Assembly: GCA_023441055.1 (NCBI GenBank)
Contig: JAEZQY010000067.1
Location: 62,001 to 126,000 of the forward strand
Direction of reading: 5' to 3'
Source of the DNA: Bacillota bacterium
GTDB lineage: Bacteria > Bacillota > Bacilli > Paenibacillales > UBA4045
DNA length: 64,000 nucleotides
The notes under the pieces were generated by a model that had not been told where the DNA came from, searched no databases, and saw only the letters and a list, made by a program, of their open reading frames with translations. Made by a program: the position numbers and the translations under genes. Position 1 is the first letter of the stretch. Every line of letters starts with the position of its first letter. Shown one piece after another: positions 26,089 to 34,396 of the stretch.

Positions 26089-26970
26089 TTACCCCTTGAT
26101 CGAGCCGACCATCACCCCCTGAACGAAGTATCGTTGCAGGAATGGATACAGCACAATAACCGGCAACGTGGACACAATGATGACAGCGTACTTCACAATC
26201 TCAGAGATGCGAACCTGCGCAGCCTGCGCTTCCGTAGACCCTGACGCAGATTCCGTCATTTGATTGATAATCAGAATTTCACGAAGGAATAATTGCAAGG
26301 GATAGATATTCCGATCCTTCAAGTAGATCATCGCATTGAAGTAATTGTTCCAGTGCGCTACGCCATAGAACAACGCCATAACAGCAATGATCGGCGCTGA
26401 GAGCGGCAGCACGATACGGACGAACAGCATCGCATTATCACATCCATCGATATTGGCCGCATCCTCCAGCTCGCGCGGAATATTCGAAATGAAGAACGTC
26501 CTAGCGATGATGATATTAAAAACGGACGCCGCGCTCGGCAGCAAGACTGCCCATACGGTATTCAACAATCCCAAATCCTTCACAATCAAGAACGTTGGAA
26601 TAATCCCGCCGCTGAAGAACATCGTGACGACCAGCAACCCCATGAACACATTTCGACCGACCAGATCCTTACGTGACAATGCATAGGCACATGGAAGTGT
26701 AATCAACAAGTTGATCATTGTCCCGAATATCGTGTAGAAGATCGTATTACGATAGCCGAGCCATATATCAGACGTATGAAGAACTCTTGTATAACCGTCA
26801 AGCGTAAAGCCCTTGGGCCATAGCCATACTTGCCCGGTGTTCACCAAATTCGGGTCGCTCAGCGATGCGATCACAACGAAGAACAGGGGGTACATTACAA
26901 CCAATAAAACCACTGCCATCATCGCTGTGACGCATCCGCCGAATATTCGATCTCCTAATGACTCTCTCAT
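26089..26970 (-). CDS. Carbohydrate ABC transporter permease (LplC type)
   Basis: Inner-membrane permease of 293 residues with six membrane segments. The EAA loop reads LEDAANIDGCDNAMLFVRIVLP, and the C-terminus RYFVQGVMVGSIKG is the conserved ending of LplC/YtcP-type proteins. The ATG at 26970 follows the LplB-type permease by 12 bases. It forms the channel with that protein and receives ligand from the lipoprotein at 24385-26043. No ATPase is encoded in the operon, so a shared one is needed, perhaps that at 10902-12005. Confidence 0.94.
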   Translation of the reverse strand: MRESLGDRIFGGCVTAMMAVVLLVVMYPLFFVVIASLSDPNLVNTGQVWLWPKGFTLDGYTRVLHTSDIWLGYRNTIFYTIFGTMINLLITLPCAYALSRKDLVGRNVFMGLLVVTMFFSGGIIPTFLIVKDLGLLNTVWAVLLPSAASVFNIIIARTFFISNIPRELEDAANIDGCDNAMLFVRIVLPLSAPIIAVMALFYGVAHWNNYFNAMIYLKDRNIYPLQLFLREILIINQMTESASGSTEAQAAQVRISEIVKYAVIIVSTLPVIVLYPFLQRYFVQGVMVGSIKG

Positions 26971-26982
26971 GATTACATCCCC

Positions 26983-27879
26983 TTACCATAAACTTGTTTC
27001 ACTAGTACGCTTGGCTATGAAATTAACAATGATGAGCAGGATGCAGTTAATGACCGCATTGAACAATCCCACTGCTGACGAGAAGCTGTATTGCGCCTGC
27101 TGCAATCCGCTTCGATACACGTAAGTGGATATCACGTCAGATGCGCTCATATTCAGCGGGTTCTGTAACAAGTAAATTTTCTCGAAGCCGATCGCCATCA
27201 TATTGCCGACATTCATAATTAACAGAATGATCATGGCTGGCAGGATAGCCGGCACATTAATATGTCTGAGACGCTGCAAGCGGGTTGCCCCATCCATGAC
27301 AGCTGCTTCATGCAGCTGGGGATCAACACCGGAGAGCGCTGCCAGATAGATGATCGTGCCCCATCCCGCATTCTGCCATACGTCAGAGAATACGTAGATG
27401 GTCTTGAACCATTCCGGCCTGGATATGAACGAGATCGAATCCATTCCGAGCCAGGTTATAATCTGATTCACCATCCCTGTCTGCGGATGCAGGAAGGTGA
27501 GTATGATCCCTGTCATAACAACCATTGAGATAAAGTGAGGGGCGTATGTGACGGTCTGTACAAGCTTCTTAAATGCGCCATTCTTAAGTTCATTGAAGCC
27601 CAGCGCCAATACAATTGGAATCGGGAACGCCACAGCCAGCATATAGAAGCTGATACCGAGCGTATTCAGAATGAGATCCTTGAAGTAATAAGAGTTGAAG
27701 AATCTGAGGAAGTGGTCGAAGCCAATCCAGTCACTGCCCCAAATTCCCTTGACTACTGTATAGTTCTTAAAAGCGATCTGCACACCATACATGGGCATGT
27801 AATGGAAAATCAAATAGTAAGCGCATGCAGGAAGTAGAAAGAAATACAGCTGCCAATTCTTGGTGATGCGTTTTGCCAT
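26983..27879 (-). CDS. Carbohydrate ABC transporter permease (LplB type)
   Basis: Inner-membrane permease of 298 residues. The N-terminus YFFLLPACAYYLIFHYMPMY and the GVQIAFKNY element that follows are the hallmark of LplB/YtcP-type permeases. The EAA loop is LHEAAVMDGATRLQRL. It is the first gene of the operon, behind promoter 27956-27984 and a ROK-type inverted repeat at 27935-27952 placed immediately after the -10 box. It is divergent from the DHDPS-family lyase gene, which has its own copy of the repeat. Confidence 0.94.
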   Translation of the reverse strand: MAKRITKNWQLYFFLLPACAYYLIFHYMPMYGVQIAFKNYTVVKGIWGSDWIGFDHFLRFFNSYYFKDLILNTLGISFYMLAVAFPIPIVLALGFNELKNGAFKKLVQTVTYAPHFISMVVMTGIILTFLHPQTGMVNQIITWLGMDSISFISRPEWFKTIYVFSDVWQNAGWGTIIYLAALSGVDPQLHEAAVMDGATRLQRLRHINVPAILPAMIILLIMNVGNMMAIGFEKIYLLQNPLNMSASDVISTYVYRSGLQQAQYSFSSAVGLFNAVINCILLIIVNFIAKRTSETSLW

Positions 27880-27934
27880 GTAGACACAACCTTTTGCTCG
27901 AAGTTCGAATACTCAGAATCGCTCATTCAATTAT

Positions 27935-27952
27935 TTTAACGATTAAGTTAAA
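27935..27952. promoter_or_regulatory. ROK-type operator, importer promoter
   Basis: TTTAAC-GATTAA-GTTAAA, perfect 6-bp arms. It shares the ATTAA core and the GTTAAAT right half with the sites at 35212-35229 and 42352-42372. It begins four bases downstream of the -10 box. Confidence 0.6.
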
Positions 27953-27955
27953 TAG

Positions 27956-27984
27956 ATTGTACATGATTGCTATTCGGAATTCAA
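27956..27984 (-). promoter_or_regulatory. Promoter of the LplB/LplC-type importer operon
   Basis: Minus-strand TTGAAT (27979-27984), 17-base spacer, TACAAT (27956-27961). It is followed by the inverted repeat at 27935-27952, the same layout as at 43398-43427 and 42380-42408. Confidence 0.7.
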
Positions 27985-28044
27985 CCCCCTAATTTCTAGG
28001 TCTTTATTTGATGATACGAGAAAATAGTCTCCTAACACAAAAAG

Positions 28045-28074
28045 TTTACTTATTCATTAAATATAATGTATGAT
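28045..28074 (+). promoter_or_regulatory. Promoter and operator of the DHDPS-family lyase gene
   Basis: TTTACT (28045-28050), 18-base spacer, TATGAT (28069-28074). The repeat-like TTATTCATTAAATATAAT (28050-28067) fills the spacer; its left half and ATTAA core are identical to those at 35212-35229, while its right half is degenerate. The operator's position between the boxes would block polymerase. Confidence 0.5.
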
Positions 28075-28111
28075 AGGAATATATTCGATATTTCATGGAG
28101 GCTCTGTTGCG

Positions 28112-29017
28112 ATGACAAAATCATATGAAGCATTAGTAGAAGGTGTTTATGCGCTTCTGCTGACCCCATTTTTGGAATCGGGCGAGATTGACTATCCCGC
28201 GTACGAAGCATATGTTAGTTGGCAATTATCACATCGTCCGCAAGCATTGTTTGCTTCTTGCGGCACCAGCGAGCTGCTCACGCTAACAACAGAGGAGAGA
28301 CTATCCCTCACCCGTCTAGCGATCAAGCATGCTGGGGATACACCCGTAGTTGCAACAGCCAATGCGAACGGAGATCCAGCAACGCATAAGGAAGACCTGA
28401 TGCGTATGATAGACACCGGCGTACAAGCCGTTGTCCTCATCCCTCCAAATGGCTATGGCAACGATCCTGAGCGATTGCAGCATTATTTTGCGGAGCTTGC
28501 CGATCTGTCTTCTGTCCCTGTCATTCTGTATGAATTCCCGGGCGTTAAGCCCCACTCAATTCCTGCGGACGTCTATGGCCAACTCGTGCATTCGCACGGG
28601 GTTAGCGCGATTAAGGACACCACCTGCACGATGGAGGGGATTACCGCCAAGATCCAGGCGGCGCCTGACAGCATGATTATTCAAGCGAATATCGCCTTCC
28701 TGTTAGAGTCGATCCAGGCAGGCGTTAGAGGAATTATGGCGATTACTTCAGCAGCAGCCGCAAGCTTGAATGTGCAGTTCTGGCATAAGGCGATTAGCAA
28801 GAACCCCGCCGATCTGACGGAAGCGAAGCGTCTGCACAGGGAGCTGGTCATCATAGACAGCTTGATATCCAGAGAATTCACCGCGTCAGCGAAGCATCTA
28901 GTCGCCTTGCACGGCATCCCGTTCTCTACGACAACTCGAACAGGCGCTGTTCTAAGCACAGCTCATGCCCATGCGCTAAGGGTATGGCATGAAGGGCTAA
29001 TCGCAAACTTACGATAA
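28112..29017 (+). CDS. DHDPS/NAL family lyase or aldolase
   Basis: Cytoplasmic class I aldolase-type enzyme of 301 residues. VILYEFPG carries the conserved active-site tyrosine (Y140) and SAIKDTTCTMEG the Schiff-base lysine (K168). CGTSELLTLTTEERLSL replaces the pyruvate-binding GTTGE motif, a change seen in members that are not dihydrodipicolinate synthase. ATG 28112 is preferred over ATG 28070 because GGAGG lies ten bases upstream and the promoter ends near 28074. With no lysine-pathway genes nearby, a keto-deoxy-sugar-acid aldolase or dehydratase is more likely. Divergent from the importer operon and convergent with the six-gene sugar-phosphate operon. Confidence 0.88.
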   Translation: MTKSYEALVEGVYALLLTPFLESGEIDYPAYEAYVSWQLSHRPQALFASCGTSELLTLTTEERLSLTRLAIKHAGDTPVVATANANGDPATHKEDLMRMIDTGVQAVVLIPPNGYGNDPERLQHYFAELADLSSVPVILYEFPGVKPHSIPADVYGQLVHSHGVSAIKDTTCTMEGITAKIQAAPDSMIIQANIAFLLESIQAGVRGIMAITSAAAASLNVQFWHKAISKNPADLTEAKRLHRELVIIDSLISREFTASAKHLVALHGIPFSTTTRTGAVLSTAHAHALRVWHEGLIANLR

Positions 29018-29027
29018 ACAGGAATTA

Positions 29028-29059
29028 GGACCTTACCGCGGCTCGACGGGTAAGGTCCT
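29028..29059. terminator. Bidirectional terminator
   Basis: AGGACCTTACC pairs with GGTAAGGTCCT, a perfect 11-bp stem with a ten-base GC-rich loop. It lies between the convergent lyase (stop 29017) and histidine phosphatase (stop 29074). TTCTCT follows on the plus strand. Confidence 0.8.
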
Positions 29060-29073
29060 TCTCTATGCGCATG

Positions 29074-29679
29074 TCAATCCTGCTGCATCGCCTTCGTCTC
29101 GCCGATATAATTCACGGTCGTACGATCCTGCGTCACTGTCAGCCAGTAGATGCTGCCGTTGCTCTGGTGGAAGTAGGTGTTGCTCTCCCACGATATCCCT
29201 AAAGCCGCGTACAATAAGTGTCGATTAAAACCGCTGTGCGCGAATATGACGACTCGCTTGCCTTCGTACCGCCTGCGCAGCTCCGCGTAGACCTCCTGAG
29301 CTCGAGCGGTGGCCATGGCCTCCGTCTCATCACCGCTGCAATACCAGCCCTCAAGCTCGATATCATCGATCAATGGCACATCAGGATACATGCTGCGCAG
29401 CTTCTCTGAGCTGGGTCCACGATACGGTCCCTTGTTGCGGACCTCATAGGTGTTTTTCCAGATCTCTATAGGCAGCCCTTGCTCGATTGCAAGCGGACTC
29501 GCCGTTTCGATCGCTCGCATTAACGGACTGCATACGATATGGTCTAGCTTCAGGCCCTTCAATCCTTCGCGGACTTGCATCGCTTGCTGTCTGCCCAGCT
29601 CGGTTAGCTCCCCGTCAGGCATATCCTCAACGATTAAATTACCGATGGATTCGCCATGCCGCACTATGTATAACTCCAA
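29074..29679 (-). CDS. Histidine phosphatase family protein
   Basis: Phosphoglycerate-mutase-like phosphatase of 201 residues. The catalytic RHGESIGN (residues 7-14, phospho-histidine H8) is followed by SPLMRAIETA and the second histidine in VVIFAHSGFNRHLL. The start codon is TTG at 29679 with GGGAGGTGAG upstream. It is the last gene of the six-gene operon starting at 35188, so it probably removes phosphate from the sugar phosphate handled there. It resembles cobC/gpm-type phosphatases only at family level. Confidence 0.9.
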   Translation of the reverse strand: MELYIVRHGESIGNLIVEDMPDGELTELGRQQAMQVREGLKGLKLDHIVCSPLMRAIETASPLAIEQGLPIEIWKNTYEVRNKGPYRGPSSEKLRSMYPDVPLIDDIELEGWYCSGDETEAMATARAQEVYAELRRRYEGKRVVIFAHSGFNRHLLYAALGISWESNTYFHQSNGSIYWLTVTQDRTTVNYIGETKAMQQD

Positions 29680-29697
29680 CCTTACTCACCTCCCTAT

Positions 29698-30357
29698 TCA
29701 TGAATGGAAGAACTCAAGCTCTAATAGTATGCAGATCGCATGGTAGATTGGCAGATGCCGCTCCTGAATGTCGGGGGTACAATCATAGGGCACCTTGATC
29801 GTGATATCGCATAGCGCATCCATCTTGCCGCCGCTCTGACCTGTTAACCCTATAGTTACAAGTCCTCTTACCTTAGCGGTTTGAAGCGCGCGAATCACAT
29901 TGACCGAATTACCGGAGGTGCTAATCCCTAGACATACGTCACCTGGATTGCCATAGCCGAATACCTGCTGCGCATAGACCATATCTGCAGCCACATCGTT
30001 GGCATAAGCGCTAATCAGTGCTGTGGCGCTGGTCAGCGAGATAGCGGGCAGCGCGCCTTGCAGGTGATCTGCAAGATAAGCGCCGTCTGTCGGAAACTGC
30101 TGATGGAAAGCTTGCTTCATCGTCTCAGGTAATGGGCGCTTCGACATGAAGCCCTTCATGAGCTCTCCAACGATATGGTCAGAGTCGGAGGAGCTGCCCC
30201 CATTCCCGCAGACGAGCAGCTTCCCGCCTTGACGATAGCTATTCGCGATCAGCGCCGCCGCTTCTCGAATATCATCCACGCATACCTGCAATTCAGGATA
30301 CTTATTCACTAATCTAATCAGCACCGCTTGCTTCCGCTCATCACTCACTTCATTCAC
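29698..30357 (-). CDS. SIS domain sugar isomerase (GmhA/phosphoheptose-isomerase-like)
   Basis: Cytoplasmic sugar-phosphate isomerase of 219 residues. CGNGGSSSDSDH (50-61) is the phosphate-binding SIS motif of GmhA/DiaA proteins, and LGISTSGNSVNVIRAL the second phosphosugar loop. GmhA converts sedoheptulose 7-phosphate to D-glycero-D-manno-heptose 7-phosphate. GTG at 30357 was chosen because GGGGGA lies seven bases upstream and the PfkB gene stops one base before it; longer in-frame starts would read deep into that gene. Its position beside a kinase resembling the HldE kinase domain strengthens a heptose-like reading, but LPS heptose is not expected in this Gram-positive setting. Confidence 0.88.
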   Translation of the reverse strand: MNEVSDERKQAVLIRLVNKYPELQVCVDDIREAAALIANSYRQGGKLLVCGNGGSSSDSDHIVGELMKGFMSKRPLPETMKQAFHQQFPTDGAYLADHLQGALPAISLTSATALISAYANDVAADMVYAQQVFGYGNPGDVCLGISTSGNSVNVIRALQTAKVRGLVTIGLTGQSGGKMDALCDITIKVPYDCTPDIQERHLPIYHAICILLELEFFHS

Positions 30358-30358
30358 T

Positions 30359-31426
30359 TCACATTCCCCCAGCATAATAATCATAAGCAAGCAAGATTTC
30401 CTCGGGCGAAGCGGTGCCGGTCGTTTCCAGCTTCTTAATACTAACCGCAGATGCATAATGGGCCAGCCTCATCGCCTCTTCGCCGCTGGAGCCGGCTCCT
30501 AGCGCGCTGATCATGGCGGACGCGAAGCAATCGCCCGCTCCTACGATATCAATCGGCGGGGCAACCGGTAATGACGGAACATAGCAGTATTCCCCTTGCT
30601 CAGCCCAGATTGAGCCATTACCGCCAAGCGTAATCACGCAAGGCGCATGCGTATGTCGAGATATTCGCACAGCCAAGTCTGCCCAATCGGCTGAGGTAGC
30701 GCTTGAAGGTTCGATATATTGCGGGTAGCTGTTATTCGCTTCAACCTCATTCGGCTTTACAATCACATCGCGATACAAGCTTATTCGTTCTCGGCTATCG
30801 ACCAGCACAATCTTGCCCTGCTTGCTCCAATCGCTCAATCTCTCTCTGACGGCATCGCCAATAACACCATAGGTTAACTGATCCGTTACAGCGATCACGT
30901 CTACCTGCTCCGCCATCTGGTCCAATCTCTCGATTAAACTGTCGGTAAGCGCCTTCGACAGCGGTACATAATTCTGAAAATCAAGACGAGCATCCTCTTG
31001 TCTAACCTGCTGCAGGCCGTTGCGAATTGGCTTGCAATAAGATGGGGTAGTCCAGGACGGGCTGGCTATTAGATAGGATAGATGAATGCCTCGCTCCTGA
31101 AGTGTACGCTTCAGCAACTCCCCCCGCCAATCTTCACCAATGACGGAGCACACGTACACCTCCGAACATCCAATTGCTCGTAAATTCGCCGCGACATTGC
31201 CTGCTGCGCCCGGTGAGTAGCGCTCCTCCACAACTGGCAATGTATGATGCGGTGTCTCTCTAGATAGCTCACTGCGCATCATGTCGATCTGCCAATACAT
31301 ATCCAAGCAGACGTCGCCAATAACACCGGCCCTCACGGTTGTGATCTGATCGAGCAGCTGCTCAATTGAAGCTCTACTTATCCCGTTTGGGTCCTCGCCC
31401 AATTGGTCAATCATTCCTTGCCTCAT
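30359..31426 (-). CDS. PfkB family carbohydrate kinase (HldE kinase-domain-like)
   Basis: Cytoplasmic sugar or sugar-phosphate kinase of 355 residues. VIGDVCLDMYW, SPGAAGNVAANL (71-82), KPNEVE (224-229) and the catalytic GAGDCFASAMI with base D299 are the PfkB hallmarks. The GDVCLDMYW and GAAGNVAANL segments are closest to RfaE1/HldE and ADP-heptose kinase-type proteins. The nucleotidyltransferase domain of HldE is absent, and no separate one is in the window. It overlaps the upstream duplicated-domain gene by 20 bases and is one base from the SIS isomerase. The product is probably a sugar bisphosphate or 1-phosphate. ATG 31426 or the in-frame ATG at 31414 may be used. Confidence 0.87.
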   Translation of the reverse strand: MRQGMIDQLGEDPNGISRASIEQLLDQITTVRAGVIGDVCLDMYWQIDMMRSELSRETPHHTLPVVEERYSPGAAGNVAANLRAIGCSEVYVCSVIGEDWRGELLKRTLQERGIHLSYLIASPSWTTPSYCKPIRNGLQQVRQEDARLDFQNYVPLSKALTDSLIERLDQMAEQVDVIAVTDQLTYGVIGDAVRERLSDWSKQGKIVLVDSRERISLYRDVIVKPNEVEANNSYPQYIEPSSATSADWADLAVRISRHTHAPCVITLGGNGSIWAEQGEYCYVPSLPVAPPIDIVGAGDCFASAMISALGAGSSGEEAMRLAHYASAVSIKKLETTGTASPEEILLAYDYYAGGM

Positions 31427-33407
31427 CCTTTCCCTGCATGACCATCAATGAATGCCAAATCGCGGCGATCGTCTCTTCATGCATGCCTTCGAAATGATAC
31501 CCCTTGCCCCCCAAACTGGTTGGTCGGTGTATAATATTCTTGCGCGGCCTGTAATAATAATCCCAGTCCTCATAGCCAACCTTGCTGTGGTAGTCGCCCA
31601 GCTTCACAATATCGAAGTTAGCCGTCACGATATCAGTAACCTGATGACCTAGATTTCTAGCAATCGACAGCGCCTTCAGGAACACCTCTGGTCCCGTTAC
31701 CGTAGAGCCGAAGTTAAGGAATGCGCCGCCGTTCAGGTGAGCGACCGTATGCGCATAGGAATGGAAATCATGTCCACTGGCCCCACCCTGTATGGCGAAG
31801 TCGACATCAGGATGCTGCTGAATTTGATCGGTTCCAATCGTTACATGAACGGTGCATGGAATACCGGCGCGCGAGCACGCATACATGACGCTTAAATCGC
31901 GATAGGGGAACCGCTCCGGCGCAGCCTCCATCTCCTGCATGATGCTCTCCCCGAAGCCCAGGCCTCGCGCGTAGCCCGAAGCCAGCGCAGCATGATAGCG
32001 TTCACCCGGCTCTCGCCACATACCGAATCGGCCGCTGGCAAGGGAATTCTCATCCAATTCTTCTGTCTGTCCGAAGGCGGCCAGCTCGTAATCCTGGAAG
32101 CTGCTGGCGCCATTCAATGCGAGATGCGTAATATAACCGCGTTCGATCAAGTCGATCAGCATCCGGTTCATCCCGCTGCCGATCACATTGCCTCCGAGAT
32201 TGACCAGAATGTGGTGTCCTGCTTGGCGTGATTGGTGTATCGCAGCGATACATGCTATAAATTGCGGATCGGCCGACTGGCTCCAAGAGCCCTCATGCAG
32301 GGTGTCCAGCTTGCGGACACCTGCGGCAAGCAGCTTGCTCCGTCGCTGCGAGACCGGATACAGCTTGCGGCTTGCATGCTCCAGTTTATTCACATAATCA
32401 AGCGGCTCGAATGTTAATCCCAGCTCGCGCTTGCGCTGCAGTACACGATGGAATAATTGTGGAATGGTGTGCTGATGCAAGCCTTGGAACAGCATTCCTC
32501 TGCCGCCAATCGACTGCAATCGGTCCAGCATATTGCGGCGCGGGCGATAATAATACTCGGATTCCCGTTCAGACGGTATGCCCTCTTCCCGTATCGGCAC
32601 AATATCGAAATTAGCCGCAGTAATGGGCTGCATAGCCAGCCCGGCATTGCGGCCAAGACTGAGCGCCTTCACGAATATCTCCGGTCCAGAGATGGCCGAA
32701 CCGAAATTCAGGAAGATACCGCCAGCATCCATTCCCGCGATCGATTGACATATCTTATCGAAGTCTCTTCCGCTGGCCAATCCGAGCGCCTCGAAGTCAA
32801 CAATCGGATGCTGATGAATAATGTCCGTGCCGATCGAGATATGACAGGTATAAGGTACACCCGACAGCTGACATTGCACGAATACACAATCCTCATAGTG
32901 AGGGAACAGCGACGGATTGCGTTCGAGATAGCGATATAAGCTCTCCCCATAGCCCAGCCCCTCTGCTGCGCCCTGTTGAATCGCCTCATTCATATATCGC
33001 CCGGTTTCTTCCCACATCCCGAATGAGCCATCCTCAATCGCAGTCGCCACATCCTCTGACGTCTCTCCCAGGAAGGCCAGCTCGAAATCATGAATGCTCG
33101 TCGCGCCATTACCCGACACATGCGTCAATACACCATGTCTAACCAGCTCGATAATATAGCGGGACATGCCATTCTTAATGACGTGAGCGCCCATGGACCA
33201 TACAACAGGCTTACCGGCTGCGCGTGTCTGGACAATAAGTTCAACCAGCTCCTCGAATGCCCGTTCCCCATGCTCGTTAGTTGGCCATTGTTCAGGGCTA
33301 TCATCATAAGGTTGAGCCATATTCTTAATGGTCACAAGATTCGTTCGGCTATAGACCGAATTGGTCTTGATCGCATCGAATGGCAGTCGTGGATGATTGT
33401 TCATCAT
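31407..33407 (-). CDS. Tandemly duplicated deoxyhypusine-synthase-like protein
   Basis: Protein of 666 residues consisting of two homologous halves, about 30-330 and 335-666. Each half carries a GxGM(S/N)R-LI-L--G-(V/I)LTH--NGA-S--D(F/Y)E block (residues 78-109 and 410-441), then GFG-GES, H(I/V)(S/T)IGTD-I-QHP-VDF, and FLNFGS-(I/V)(S/T)GPE-F-KALS--RN followed by TANFDIV. These resemble, at low identity, the Rossmann-type core of deoxyhypusine synthase, but the WGK lysine of that enzyme is not seen. Conserved proteins with one such domain occur beside sugar kinases in other bacteria; I know of no assigned function. ATG 33407 has GGAGCAG upstream. It overlaps the mutarotase-like gene by four bases and PfkB by 20. 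Confidence 0.75.
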   Translation of the reverse strand: MMNNHPRLPFDAIKTNSVYSRTNLVTIKNMAQPYDDSPEQWPTNEHGERAFEELVELIVQTRAAGKPVVWSMGAHVIKNGMSRYIIELVRHGVLTHVSGNGATSIHDFELAFLGETSEDVATAIEDGSFGMWEETGRYMNEAIQQGAAEGLGYGESLYRYLERNPSLFPHYEDCVFVQCQLSGVPYTCHISIGTDIIHQHPIVDFEALGLASGRDFDKICQSIAGMDAGGIFLNFGSAISGPEIFVKALSLGRNAGLAMQPITAANFDIVPIREEGIPSERESEYYYRPRRNMLDRLQSIGGRGMLFQGLHQHTIPQLFHRVLQRKRELGLTFEPLDYVNKLEHASRKLYPVSQRRSKLLAAGVRKLDTLHEGSWSQSADPQFIACIAAIHQSRQAGHHILVNLGGNVIGSGMNRMLIDLIERGYITHLALNGASSFQDYELAAFGQTEELDENSLASGRFGMWREPGERYHAALASGYARGLGFGESIMQEMEAAPERFPYRDLSVMYACSRAGIPCTVHVTIGTDQIQQHPDVDFAIQGGASGHDFHSYAHTVAHLNGGAFLNFGSTVTGPEVFLKALSIARNLGHQVTDIVTANFDIVKLGDYHSKVGYEDWDYYYRPRKNIIHRPTSLGGKGYHFEGMHEETIAAIWHSLMVMQGKDEARND

Positions 33408-34378
33408 TCGGTCTGCTCCTTTACTTCAAATTCCAGCCAAGCGCTTCTGGAGCCATGCGGGGGCAGCACAATCGCGTGCCCGCTCTGCACCGCTTCGGCC
33501 AAAGTCAGCTTAGGCGGCACATTGAACATCTCAAGACCAATGTTATATTCACAAGCGAAGAACGGCGCATCCCCGTCTGCTCCGAAGTTCTGCCAGTACC
33601 AGATATACGGCCATATCTGTTGATCCCAGGATACCTCGAGGCCCAGCTTCCTCTCCGGACTATAGATGCCGTATCGACCATCTACTGTCTCCACAGCCAG
33701 AAGCTCGCGCGGCGTGCCTGCTGGCGGCATGACGGACAGATCAATCTCCTCATCGGTATGTGCGGACTGATAGTGAGGCCAATTCGTCCGTCGACCACTG
33801 ATCGGATCCAGCACCTTGGCCCCAGCCTTGAAGGATATAACGGAGGAGCTATCCAGGAACGGGGCGCCATAGGCCAGATGATGCCCCCAATTCGTCTCCA
33901 TCTGAACCGGCGCTTCATTCGTCACCTGCTCCTCAATCCGCAGCTTGGCTTCACCTCGTCTAAGTACGAAGTGCTTCTCGACACGCAGCGGCAGGGAGCG
34001 TACCCGGTTCGTCAGACGAATATGGATCTCATCCGGATCATCCCGCAGCACCTCACAGCTCCACGGCGTGACTGCCGTCTCCCCGCGATGCACAACAACG
34101 CCGCGATAGGTATGTGTATAACTCACCTCAGGCATCATCTCCTGCCAGCCGCCTGGATAGGTCATCTGATAATCTGGATATAGCCCATGAGGTGGGAGTA
34201 ATCCTAACCGCGTCATCCAGATGAAGTCAGTATCGCTAGCCTTATGCAAGAAGCGAATCGGCTCGCCTCCTCTGTCCAGCAGGAGGATGATCTGAAGCTT
34301 CTCATTCTCCAGCATGATTGCGCGGTATTGCTGATAGACAAGATCTTGCGTTAATCGACAACCATAGTTGCGGTGCAT
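33404..34378 (-). CDS. Galactose-mutarotase-fold protein (aldose-epimerase/DUF4432-like)
   Basis: Cytoplasmic protein of 324 residues with the beta-sandwich pattern of carbohydrate-binding aldose epimerases. The N-terminal ILLLDRGGEPIRFLHKASDTDFIW and the MTYPGGWQEMMPEV segment match the sugar-mutarotase fold as seen in DUF4432-type proteins. NWGHHLAYGAPFLDSSSVISF supplies a histidine pair at the place of the catalytic histidine. It sits second in the six-gene operon, overlapping the duplicated-domain gene by four bases. Likely role: anomer conversion of the sugar or sugar phosphate feeding the kinase. The reaction is inferred from fold and neighbours. Confidence 0.78.
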   Translation of the reverse strand: MHRNYGCRLTQDLVYQQYRAIMLENEKLQIILLLDRGGEPIRFLHKASDTDFIWMTRLGLLPPHGLYPDYQMTYPGGWQEMMPEVSYTHTYRGVVVHRGETAVTPWSCEVLRDDPDEIHIRLTNRVRSLPLRVEKHFVLRRGEAKLRIEEQVTNEAPVQMETNWGHHLAYGAPFLDSSSVISFKAGAKVLDPISGRRTNWPHYQSAHTDEEIDLSVMPPAGTPRELLAVETVDGRYGIYSPERKLGLEVSWDQQIWPYIWYWQNFGADGDAPFFACEYNIGLEMFNVPPKLTLAEAVQSGHAIVLPPHGSRSAWLEFEVKEQTE

Positions 34379-34396
34379 AGGCTCCTCCTCTTCTTC

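Noticed and set aside
31407..33407. Annotation as deoxyhypusine synthase
   Set aside because: The catalytic lysine context WGK is absent, the protein is duplicated, and the neighbours are sugar enzymes. Only remote similarity is claimed.
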